This document shows, piece after piece, positions 1 through 5,823 of a stretch of DNA of 8,812 nucleotides (positions are counted from its first letter, which is position 1; every line of letters starts with the position of its first letter). A program made the translations under genes and the position numbers. Under the pieces are notes generated by a model. It did not search any database and had not been told where the DNA came from. It worked only from the letters and a program-made list of their open reading frames with translations. Where the stretch lies: positions 1 to 8,812 of the forward strand of contig PUMS01000097.1 of the NCBI GenBank assembly GCA_003551485.1. The letters are read 5' to 3'. This stretch comes from Phycisphaeraceae bacterium (lineage in GTDB: Bacteria > Planctomycetota > Phycisphaerae > Phycisphaerales > Phycisphaeraceae).

Positions 1-1672
1 GCATGTATTCGGTGCCGATCCGCGGGGGGAGCAACAGCGCGCTGGCCAGCAGCACCACCGCGGTGAACACCGTCCGCCACGGCGCCGCCAGCACGCGCCC
101 GATCAGCGCGCGGTAGGCCTCATCCAGCCCTTCCAGCGCTGCGGTGATGCGCACCACCACCGCGCGCATCCAGCGCGGCTGGTGCTGGGCCATCTCCTTC
201 TGCGAGGGCACCAGGCGGGCGGCGAGCATCGGCACCACCGACACCGCCACCACCAGCGAGCATGCCAGGGCGAAGGCGATCACCAGGGCAAGCTGGCGGA
301 ACAGCACCCCCGCCGTGCCCTGGATGAAGATCAGCGGCATGAAGATCGCCAGGTTCGTCAGCGTGGCGGCCAGGATCGCCCAGATGACTTCCGTGGTGCC
401 GCGCACCGAGGCCTCCATCGGCTCGGTGCCGTGCTCGTTGCGGTGGCGGTAGATGTTCTCAAGCACCACGATCGCGCTGTCGACCATGATCCCCAGCCCC
501 AGCGCCAGACCGCCCAGGGTCATCAGGTTCAGCGTGAAGCCGCCGAAGTAGATGAGCATGAACGTGGCGATGATCGACACCGGCACGGTGAGCATGATGA
601 CCACCGTGCTGCGGAAGTTGCGCAGAAACACCAGAAGCACCAGCAGCGCCAGGGAGCCGCCGTAGAGGATCGATCGCGTCACGTTGTCGATCGACCGCTC
701 GATGTATTCAGCGCTGTTGATCACCGGCACGATGTCGAGCTGGGGCATGTCGGCGTTGATGCGCTCGACCTCGGCCAGCACGTCGCGGGCCACCGCCACG
801 GTGTTGGCACCGCTCTGGCGGCGCACCGCCAGCCGCAGGGCGCGCTCGCCGTCGAGCCGCACCAGGCGCGTCAGCCGGCGGTGGGTGTCCTCGACATCGG
901 CGACCTGCCACAGGCGGATGCTCGTGCCCTCGCGGTGGGCCACGGGCACGTCGCGCAGCGTGTCCAGGTCGGTGACCTCACCGGGGATTCGCAGCGTCAG
1001 CTCGAGCCCGGCCTGCTCGAGCTGCCCGGCCGAGAGGTCGATGTTGGCCGCGCGGATGGCGTCGATGATCGGCTCGAGCGACAGGTCCAGCGCGGTGAGG
1101 CGCTCGGGATGGAAGTTGACCTGAATCTCGCGCTCGAAGCGGCCCCAGGTGTCCACCACCGCCACACCGGCGATGCGCTCCAGGCGGTAGCGCACCTGCT
1201 CATCGATCAGCCGCGTCATGTCCACCGGGTCCAGCGCGCTGGAAACGCCCAGGATGACGATCGGAAAGTTGCTGGGGTCGAACCGGCGCACCTGCGGCCG
1301 TTCGACCTCATCGGGCAGGTTGCGGATGATCCGGTCGAGCCGGTCGCGCACATCGTTGGCCGCGGCATCGAGGTTGGTGCCCCAACTGAAGCGCACCGTC
1401 ACGTTGCTGATGCCCGTGGCCGAGGTGCTGGTGATCTGCTCGACGCCGGCCACCGCGGCCACGGCGCCCTCGATCACCTCGGTGACCTGTCGCTCCATCT
1501 GCTCGGGGCTTTCACCGTCGCCGCGGGTCGAGATCGTCAGCGAGGGCAGTTCGATCTCCGGCAGCAGGTCGATGGGCAGGCGCCACAACGACACCAGCCC
1601 CAGGATGATGACGATGAGCATCGCCATCGTGGTGAAGACCGGCCGGTGGACGCTGAATCGGGGCAGACTCAC
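1..1672 (-). CDS. RND efflux pump, inner-membrane permease (C-terminal half outside window)
   Basis: Proton-driven trimeric pump of the AcrB/MexB-like RND superfamily, exporting drugs or other hydrophobic compounds through an adaptor and an outer-membrane channel. Translating the minus strand from GTG at 1672 gives 557 open residues up to the window edge, about half of the usual 1000-1050. Visible parts: first membrane helix at about residues 12-30, then RLPIDLLPEIELP; periplasmic porter region at about 35-335; helices from about 335. The family signature GLGIMVDSAIVVLENIYRH spans 392-410. Asp398 matches the first proton-relay Asp of AcrB (D407); Ser399 stands where AcrB has D408, as in many non-enterobacterial RND pumps. 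The GTG start overlaps the adaptor TGA stop by 4 bases and has GGAGG at 1683-1687, 10 bases upstream, so translation is probably coupled. The substrate cannot be read from the sequence. The family is certain; HAE1-like rather than metal-type is likely. Confidence 0.95.
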   Translation of the reverse strand, partial: MSLPRFSVHRPVFTTMAMLIVIILGLVSLWRLPIDLLPEIELPSLTISTRGDGESPEQMERQVTEVIEGAVAAVAGVEQITSTSATGISNVTVRFSWGTNLDAAANDVRDRLDRIIRNLPDEVERPQVRRFDPSNFPIVILGVSSALDPVDMTRLIDEQVRYRLERIAGVAVVDTWGRFEREIQVNFHPERLTALDLSLEPIIDAIRAANIDLSAGQLEQAGLELTLRIPGEVTDLDTLRDVPVAHREGTSIRLWQVADVEDTHRRLTRLVRLDGERALRLAVRRQSGANTVAVARDVLAEVERINADMPQLDIVPVINSAEYIERSIDNVTRSILYGGSLALLVLLVFLRNFRSTVVIMLTVPVSIIATFMLIYFGGFTLNLMTLGGLALGLGIMVDSAIVVLENIYRHRNEHGTEPMEASVRGTTEVIWAILAATLTNLAIFMPLIFIQGTAGVLFRQLALVIAFALACSLVVAVSVVPMLAARLVPSQKEMAQHQPRWMRAVVVRITAALEGLDEAYRALIGRVLAAPWRTVFTAVVLLASALLLPPRIGTEYM

Positions 1673-2895
1673 GGTGCCGCCACCTCCGCCTGTGTCTGCG
1701 GGCGAGTGACATCGGGCACGTGGATGCGGCTGCCATCGCTGAGCAGGTGCTGGCCGAGCACGACGACCTCGCCCTCGAGCCCCTCAGCCTCCACGTGCGC
1801 CCGCTCGCCCTGGATCAGCCGCACCTCGACGGGCACCATCCGCACGCTCTGGCGCTGCTCATCGGCCACGAAGAGCACGTGCCGGCCCTCGCGGCGGGCC
1901 AGTGCCTGGCGCGGAATGATCGTCGCATCATCGCTTCTTCCAAGGTCCACAAGCACCCGCACGAACATCCCGGGCTTGAGCCGATGGCCCTCGTTGGGCA
2001 CCTCGACCTCGACCACCGCCTGGCGCGAAGCGCGGCGGAACTGCGGTGAGAGGCGGCGGACCTCGGCGTCGAAGGGCTCATCCTCGACCGCATCGGCCAC
2101 TACCTGCGCGCGCTGCCCCACCGACAGGCGCATGTAGTCGCGCTCCGTCACGGTCACCACGGCGATGAGCGTGTCGATGTCGAGCACGCTCAGCAGTGGC
2201 TCGTTGGGCGAGACGGTGTCGCCTTCCTCGATGAAGCGCTCCCCGACGATGCGCCCCTCAGCGCCGTTGCGCCAGGTGGCGTGGATTTCGGTGTAGTCGC
2301 GGCGGATGCGGGCGGCATCGAGCAGGGCCTCGCGACGGTTGACCTGCGCGGCGGTCACGGCCGTCTCGGCCTGGCGCGCGGCAATCTCGGTCTCGACCTG
2401 GTCCAGCTCCGAGGCGGATGCGATGCCCTGTTCGCGAAGCGACTTCACGCGATCGAAATTCCGCTGCGCGATCCGCTGGGCCTCGCGGGCGCGGTCGTGC
2501 TCGGCCCTGGCCACGGCCAGTTCGGCCTCGGCCTCGCGCACGCTCTGGACGAACTCATCATCGTCCAGCACCGCCACGCGCCCGCCGCGCGGCACCGCAT
2601 CGCCGATGTCGGCCAGCAACTGCTCGATGCGCCCGCCCACGCGCGGGGCGACGGTGAACTGGGCGCTGGGGCGCAGGGTGCCGTTGAACGTTCGCTGCTC
2701 GGTGATGCTGCCGACCTCGATGGGAGCCAACTCGACGGCGACGGCGGGCCCTTCGCGCTCGCCGGCGCCCTCACTGCCCCCGCCACCGCCCCCGCCGGTC
2801 AGCGGGTTGCCAAAGCCCAGCAGCGCCGCTGAAGCCATCACGCCGATCGCGGCCACGGCAGCGCCCAAACCCAGTGCAAGACGTCGAACGGACAA
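1669..2895 (-). CDS. RND efflux periplasmic adaptor (HlyD/AcrA-type membrane fusion protein)
   Basis: Adaptor that links the RND pump to an outer-membrane channel in the periplasm. I chose TTG at 2895 (408 aa): AGGAG sits 6 bases upstream, and the protein then opens directly with a signal/anchor segment (SVRRLALGLGAAVAAIGVMA, residues 2-21). No lipobox Cys is seen. A Gly-rich linker with seven consecutive Gly (34-40) follows. Then come the first lipoyl half (about 80-112, VAPRVGGRIEQLLADIGDAV), a long alpha-helical hairpin (about 113-195, heptad-like and rich in Ala/Glu/Arg), the second lipoyl half (about 198-240), a beta-barrel domain (about 241-320) ending in the family motif HRLKPGMFVRVLVDLG (304-319), and a membrane-proximal domain (about 325-395). 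GTG at 2919 is an in-frame alternative. An ATG at 3108 would add 71 residues of arginine-rich, non-conserved sequence and is unlikely. First gene of the operon; the pump follows with a 4-base overlap. Confidence 0.93.
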   Translation of the reverse strand: MSVRRLALGLGAAVAAIGVMASAALLGFGNPLTGGGGGGGSEGAGEREGPAVAVELAPIEVGSITEQRTFNGTLRPSAQFTVAPRVGGRIEQLLADIGDAVPRGGRVAVLDDDEFVQSVREAEAELAVARAEHDRAREAQRIAQRNFDRVKSLREQGIASASELDQVETEIAARQAETAVTAAQVNRREALLDAARIRRDYTEIHATWRNGAEGRIVGERFIEEGDTVSPNEPLLSVLDIDTLIAVVTVTERDYMRLSVGQRAQVVADAVEDEPFDAEVRRLSPQFRRASRQAVVEVEVPNEGHRLKPGMFVRVLVDLGRSDDATIIPRQALARREGRHVLFVADEQRQSVRMVPVEVRLIQGERAHVEAEGLEGEVVVLGQHLLSDGSRIHVPDVTRPQTQAEVAAP

Positions 2896-2901
2896 GTTTA
2901 T

Positions 2902-2906
2902 CTCCT
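2902..2906 (-). promoter_or_regulatory. Ribosome binding site deciding a TTG start
   Basis: On the minus strand AGGAG is followed by ATAAAC and then TTG (2895-2893). The 6-base spacing is good. The next in-frame start upstream, GTG at 2919-2917, has no comparable purine run. This supports the shorter 408-residue adaptor. Confidence 0.7.
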
Positions 2907-3119
2907 GTTGTGCAGACACCGCCGCCCCGGCGCGGCCTCGTCCGATGGTCGACCGATCGCACCGCAGCACCTGACCGTCCGCAACGACCGCGGCCGGTCC
3001 GGACGATTCAACGCATGGCAGGCTCGCCACATTGCCGGTGATTGGGCCTGACACATCCGGGCGTTGCGCTGCCCTGCCACCGTAAGCCCCACCTACACGG
3101 TTGCTCACCGGTTCGCCCT

Positions 3120-3148
3120 ATTCTTGTCCCCCCGGTCCATGTAGACAA
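3120..3148 (-). promoter_or_regulatory. Candidate sigma-70 promoter of the efflux operon
   Basis: Minus strand: TTGTCT (3148-3143), a 17-base spacer, then AAGAAT (3125-3120). Each hexamer matches its consensus at 4 of 6 positions. Transcription would start near 3113, leaving a leader of about 218 bases before the adaptor start. Support is weak and positional only. Confidence 0.25.
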
Positions 3149-3149
3149 G
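3123..3149. repeat. Dyad CTTGTC-N15-GACAAG, possible operator
   Basis: Perfect 6-base inverted repeat: CTTGTC at 3123-3128 and GACAAG at 3144-3149, with half-site centres 21 bases apart, about two helical turns. It coincides with the candidate -35 and -10 elements, so a dimeric repressor bound here could block the promoter. No regulator gene is in the window. The dyad could be chance. Confidence 0.3.
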
Positions 3150-3157
3150 TACGCCGT

Positions 3158-3181
3158 TGAGGGGCCATGTCTCCCCCCTCA
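3158..3181. repeat. Stem-loop TGAGGGG/CCCCTCA
   Basis: Perfect 7-base arms (3158-3164 and 3175-3181) around a 10-base loop. It lies between two genes, just upstream of the candidate efflux promoter on the minus strand. No T-tract follows on either strand, so it is not a standard intrinsic terminator. The role is unknown. Confidence 0.35.
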
Positions 3182-3268
3182 TCACGTCAAAGGCAAATCA
3201 CCACGCTGCAAGGGCACCGGAGGGGCGCATTCGATGGAAATGGATTGCCGAAACTTTCTTCCGGGGGC

Positions 3269-3291
3269 CACTGGTGGCTGATCCGCCAGTG
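3269..3291 (+). repeat. Stem-loop CACTGGTGG-ctgat-CCGCCAGTG
   Basis: Nine-base arms around a 5-base loop. As plus-strand RNA all nine pairs form, one of them G-U; as minus-strand RNA the same position becomes an A-C mismatch. It lies about 90 bases beyond the C39 stop, with no T-tract. It may be a 3' structure of the C39 transcript or part of an unrecognised plus-strand RNA. Confidence 0.35.
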
Positions 3292-3346
3292 CCATTGTTC
3301 CTGCGCAAGGCAGCGTCGGGCAAGCAGCCCGCCTCACCCGTTGCTC

Positions 3347-3380
3347 CTGCGCCGTCCGCCGGGCGCAGCGCCGCCGGCGC
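3347..3380 (-). terminator. GC-rich hairpins directly after the C39 gene
   Basis: Two adjacent inverted repeats follow the TGA stop at 3384-3382's gene end within a few bases: GCGCC/GGCGC (3368-3372 and 3376-3380) and CTGCGCC/GGCGCAG (3347-3353 and 3362-3368). They share one base, so they compete. No U-run follows, so at best this is a transcript-end structure or a Rho-linked end, and in such GC-rich DNA it may be incidental. Wording note: these arms actually lie on the 3' side of the region bordering position 3381. Confidence 0.25.
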
Positions 3381-3381
3381 C

Positions 3382-4185
3382 TCAGCGTTCGAAGATCAGC
3401 ACGCGGCCGCCGTAGTAGCGCTCAAACTCATCGCGGCCCAGCCACATCCGCCCCACCTCCGGGTCGTGCAGGTGGATCACCGGGCCCTCGAGGCCGGTGA
3501 TGACCACCATGTGGTGGATCGTCGGGTGGTAGCGCAGCGCCGTCAGCGCGGGCATGGGCAGGCGGGCCAGGCCGTGGTAATCGGCATCCACCAGATGGAT
3601 CTCGACCCGCTCCTCTTCGCCCGCCACCCGCCGACGCAGCCCATCCATGGCGCGCAGCATCGTCGAGCCGGCGCCGGGCCGGGTGCGCGACAGGCGGGCC
3701 ATCTCCGCCTCGGAAGTGGGCACGCCGATCATGTTCAGCGCGGTGGCCGATGCCGCGGGCACGCAGGAGTAGTCCTGGCTCTGGAGCACCGGCTCACCGA
3801 GCGTCGTGGCAAAGCCCGTCTTCGGCGTGGGCAGGATCATCCACATCCCACCGGCGATGAAGAACACCCCGCCTACCCCCGCGGCCAGCACCGCGACCCT
3901 TCGCTGGCGCGGCCGGTGCCCACGCGACCAGGCGACCCCGGCGATGAACATGAACGCCGGCAGTGCCCCGATCCCCTCGATGTTGCTCAGCACGCTCACC
4001 GGCAGCACCTGCACCGCCACCTCCGGCCGGCGGATCAGCCACGCCCACACGGTCACCGCCAACAGGGCCAGCAGCACGCTCGGCCGCACCACCTCGATGC
4101 GTGCCGGCCCGATCCGATGACCCGCCACCAGCGCCCCCAGCGACAATGCCGCCATCGCCGCAAACCATACACCTGATGCTTCCAT
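3382..4185 (-). CDS. Membrane-anchored C39-family cysteine peptidase
   Basis: 267 residues. The N-terminal half has about four hydrophobic helices (roughly 5-22, 33-51, 68-86 and 97-118). The C-terminal half (about 128-267) is a C39-type papain-fold domain: Gln135 (oxyanion hole) and Cys141 in QSQDYSCVPAA, His225 in HHMVVITG, and Asp241 in HDPEVG. The Gln-Cys spacing of 6 and His-Asp spacing of 16 match the family, so it looks active. C39 domains usually sit on ABC exporters and cut leader peptides after Gly-Gly; here no ABC domain or transporter is adjacent, so substrate and purpose are unknown. The start ATG at 4185 has GGAGG (4197-4193) 7 bases upstream; the in-frame extension to 4452 is Arg-rich and not credible. 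It is divergent from the dehydrogenase and 486 bases from the efflux operon, so probably a single unit. The C39 call is confident; the in vivo role is open. Confidence 0.85.
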   Translation of the reverse strand: MEASGVWFAAMAALSLGALVAGHRIGPARIEVVRPSVLLALLAVTVWAWLIRRPEVAVQVLPVSVLSNIEGIGALPAFMFIAGVAWSRGHRPRQRRVAVLAAGVGGVFFIAGGMWMILPTPKTGFATTLGEPVLQSQDYSCVPAASATALNMIGVPTSEAEMARLSRTRPGAGSTMLRAMDGLRRRVAGEEERVEIHLVDADYHGLARLPMPALTALRYHPTIHHMVVITGLEGPVIHLHDPEVGRMWLGRDEFERYYGGRVLIFER

Positions 4186-4492
4186 GTCCTTGCCTCCGCG
4201 ACACAGATTCCCGCATCGCCAACTCGTCGGCCCCGGCCCCTGTGCACGTCCCGGCTGTCGTGATGTCCCGGCTTCTGCAGCAACCCCCGGCGTCGTCGGA
4301 TCGGCCGCGGCGATGAGGTGCAGCCACCGGCATTGCATGGATCGGCCCATCGACACCGCTGCTGTGTGGAGCGGCCGCCGCGGGCCGCAACCTTCGACCG
4401 GATGCCACCGGCTGCGACGGCGGTAGCGGTCGTGGCGCCGGTGGGGTAGCATCGGGCCATCCCCGCCGATGCCCTGCGGGTAAGGGAGCCCG
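4186..4492. other. Divergent intergenic region
   Basis: 307 bases between the divergent C39 and dehydrogenase genes. It must hold promoters for both, but I see no sigma-70 box pair I would defend; TAGCAT at 4447-4452 resembles a -10 on the plus strand but lacks a -35. No gene is seen. The right end carries the hairpin pair listed separately. Confidence 0.5.
4193..4197 (-). promoter_or_regulatory. Ribosome binding site of the C39 gene
   Basis: A perfect GGAGG on the minus strand, 7 bases before ATG at 4185. It decides in favour of the 267-residue product over the longer open frame. Confidence 0.75.
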
Positions 4493-4495
4493 ATG
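4449..4495 (+). promoter_or_regulatory. Two mutually exclusive hairpins ahead of the dehydrogenase start
   Basis: Hairpin A pairs GCATCGG (4449-4455) with CCGATGC (4466-4472) over a 10-base loop. Hairpin B pairs CATCGGGC (4450-4457) with GCCCGATG (4488-4495), eight perfect pairs that include the first ATG. Both use 4450-4455, so they cannot coexist. B would enclose the Shine-Dalgarno region (4483-4488) and hide the start; A would leave it free. This is the geometry of a translational switch, but no known riboswitch class is recognised and chance is possible. Confidence 0.35.
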
Positions 4496-5503
4496 ATGTC
4501 GAAGAAGGTTCGGATCGCGCTGATCGGATGCGGCGGCTATGCCGGGGCCCATGCACGCAGGCTCAAGAATCACCCCGATGCCCATCTCGTGGCCCTGTGC
4601 GATGTCAGCGAGGCCTCGATCCAGCGGATGATCGAGCGGCACTTCAGTGACGGCGAGGTCGAGCCGCCGCCGGTGTTCTCGGACATGGATGAGGTGTTCA
4701 CCGGGGTCAAGCCCGACGGTGTGGTCATCGCCACGCCGCACACGATGCACTTCGAGCACGGCATGGCCGCGCTCGAGGCCGGCTGCCACATCCTGATGGA
4801 AAAGCCGATGGTCACCCGCGCTGCCGATGCCCACACCCTCGCCGCGAAGGCCCGCGAGCTCGATCGCATCGTCGTCGTGGGCTACAACACCCCCTGCACG
4901 CCCGAGTTTCTCTACCTGCGCGAGCTGATCCGCCATGGCGAACTCGGCCGGCTCGAGCTGGTCCACGGCTACCTGTCGCAGAACTGGCGAACCGGCACCC
5001 GCGGGCTGTGGCGCCAGGACCCGGCCCTCTCCGGCGGCGGGCAGGCCTACGACTCGGGCGCCCACCTGCTCAACAGCCTCTGCTGGAGCGTCGAGTCCCC
5101 CGTGAGCGAGGTCTACGCCATGCTCGACAACATGGACACGCCCGTGGACATCAACAGCACCATGACCATCCGCTTCGCCAACGGCGTGATGGCCGCGATC
5201 ACCATCGGCGGCAACTGCCCCTCCAACGGCAGCCACATGGCCTACCTCTTCGACGGCGGCCGCGTCGAGATCGACGGCTGGAGCGGGCAGTGGATCAACC
5301 TCTGGCGCGGCGGGGAGCGGGTCAAATACCCACCCATCACCGCCCCGGCGCAGACCCCCGACGACAACTTCATCGACGCCATCCTCGGCCGCGCCGAGCC
5401 CCGCGCCACGGCGGAGAACGGCATCATCCAGTGCGAGCTGATGGACATGGTCTACCAATCGGCCCGCACCGGCGAACCGGCCCGCGCCCCGGCACGGGTC
5501 TGA
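4493..5503 (+). CDS. Gfo/Idh/MocA-family NAD(P)-dependent oxidoreductase
   Basis: 336 residues, a usual length for the family. Cytoplasmic enzyme that oxidises or reduces a hydroxyl group of a sugar, inositol or related compound with NAD(P). An N-terminal Rossmann fold (about 6-125) has the dinucleotide loop IGCGGYAGAH (11-20) and an acidic second-strand end at CDVSE (36-40), which suggests NAD preference. EKP at 103-105 carries the catalytic-site Lys104. The C-terminal alpha/beta domain (about 130-330) has the family motif GGGQAYDSGAHLLN (181-194), with Asp187 and His191 in the positions of the catalytic Asp/His pair of inositol dehydrogenases. Two adjacent ATGs (4493 and 4496) are possible: GGGAG at 4484-4488 is 4 bases from the first and 7 from the second, so the 335-residue form may be the real one. 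No sugar transporter or other catabolic gene adjoins it, so the substrate cannot be assigned. Confidence 0.93.
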   Translation: MMSKKVRIALIGCGGYAGAHARRLKNHPDAHLVALCDVSEASIQRMIERHFSDGEVEPPPVFSDMDEVFTGVKPDGVVIATPHTMHFEHGMAALEAGCHILMEKPMVTRAADAHTLAAKARELDRIVVVGYNTPCTPEFLYLRELIRHGELGRLELVHGYLSQNWRTGTRGLWRQDPALSGGGQAYDSGAHLLNSLCWSVESPVSEVYAMLDNMDTPVDINSTMTIRFANGVMAAITIGGNCPSNGSHMAYLFDGGRVEIDGWSGQWINLWRGGERVKYPPITAPAQTPDDNFIDAILGRAEPRATAENGIIQCELMDMVYQSARTGEPARAPARV

Positions 5504-5541
5504 ACGGGTGGTGCCGGAAAGCATCGCGTGGCGCGTAGCGC

Positions 5542-5583
5542 GTAGGGTGGGTAGAGCGAGGTCTTCCGAGCGAAACCCACCAA
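5542..5583 (+). repeat. Left arm of an intergenic REP-like repeat pair (short form, 42 bases)
   Basis: Runs from GTAGGGTGGGTAGAGCGAGG to AACCCACCAA. The arm is itself a hairpin: GGTGGGT (5546-5552) pairs with ACCCACC (5575-5581). Its first 32 and last 10 bases match the reverse complement of the right arm exactly. Elements of the GTAGGGTGGG...CCCACC kind are known as dispersed intergenic repeats in many bacteria, in the manner of REP sequences. Confidence 0.8.
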
Positions 5584-5717
5584 CAAGCCGTGCGAGCACG
5601 ACCCGCGCTGCGCCTTCCCAAGGCCACCTCGCCCTCCCGGGGAGATGCCTCCAATCCTTTTCCGGCCCTGCTGACCCTGTGAAACGCCCCGGCGCCTGTC
5701 GCGGTCGCCACGCCATA

Positions 5718-5783
5718 TTGGTGGGTTTAGCGCGGAGCGCTGTCGAAGCCGTCGCTCGGAAGACCTCGCTCTACCCACCCTAC
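5718..5783 (-). repeat. Right arm of the repeat pair (long form, 66 bases)
   Basis: Reverse complement of the left arm, except for an extra 24-base block (5728-5751) between the shared 32-base and 10-base parts. The block contains a small palindrome, AGCGC-gga-GCGCT. The arm ends GGTGGGT and ACCCACC can pair, with AGCG/CGCT continuing the stem after a 2-base internal loop. The 134 bases between the arms (5584-5717) show no gene. The whole structure may be one small non-autonomous mobile element or two separate insertions; no transposase is present. Confidence 0.8.
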
Positions 5784-5823
5784 GGCCTCTACCCTCTCGT
5801 GGGGAGCGATATTCAGGGCGGAC

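Larger units (their letters stand above)
2896..3381. other. 486-base intergenic region upstream of the efflux operon
   Basis: No convincing gene is seen here. The stretch 3110-3300 is visibly less GC-rich than its neighbours and carries several dyads, including one overlapping a weak promoter candidate. This fits a control region for the efflux operon and the end of the C39 transcript. One 15-codon reading frame on the plus strand (3234-3281) has a purine-rich site upstream but no known counterpart. Confidence 0.5.
5504..5823. other. Intergenic region between convergent genes, filled by an inverted repeat pair
   Basis: 320 bases between the stops of the dehydrogenase and the methyltransferase. 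Open frames here are Arg-rich, have no recognisable domain, and run through the repeat arms, so I call no gene. No T-tract terminator is seen; repeat-driven hairpins may stop or stabilise transcripts from both sides. Confidence 0.6.

Noticed and set aside
182..2137. 651-codon open frame on the plus strand, and a 163-codon frame at 1218-1709
   Set aside because: They are antisense to the RND pump and adaptor, whose minus-strand translations show full family motifs. The plus-strand proteins are His/Arg/Asp-rich low-complexity shadows typical of GC-rich DNA.
2896..3108. N-terminal extension of the adaptor by 71 residues to ATG at 3108
   Set aside because: The extension is Arg/Gly-rich, would bury the signal/anchor segment inside the protein, and ignores the good ribosome site before TTG at 2895.
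1..3384. The efflux pair and the C39 gene as one export system
   Set aside because: Same strand, but 486 bases with several stem-loops lie between them, and C39 peptidases act with ABC exporters, not RND pumps. There is no sequence support for joint function.
4186..4452. N-terminal extension of the C39 protein to ATG at 4452
   Set aside because: The extension is Arg/His/Pro-rich without a membrane segment, and GGAGG sits exactly before the inner ATG at 4185.
3794..5716. 640-codon open frame on the minus strand
   Set aside because: It runs antisense through the whole dehydrogenase and overlaps the C39 gene in another frame. No domain is recognisable, and the dehydrogenase frame is clearly real.
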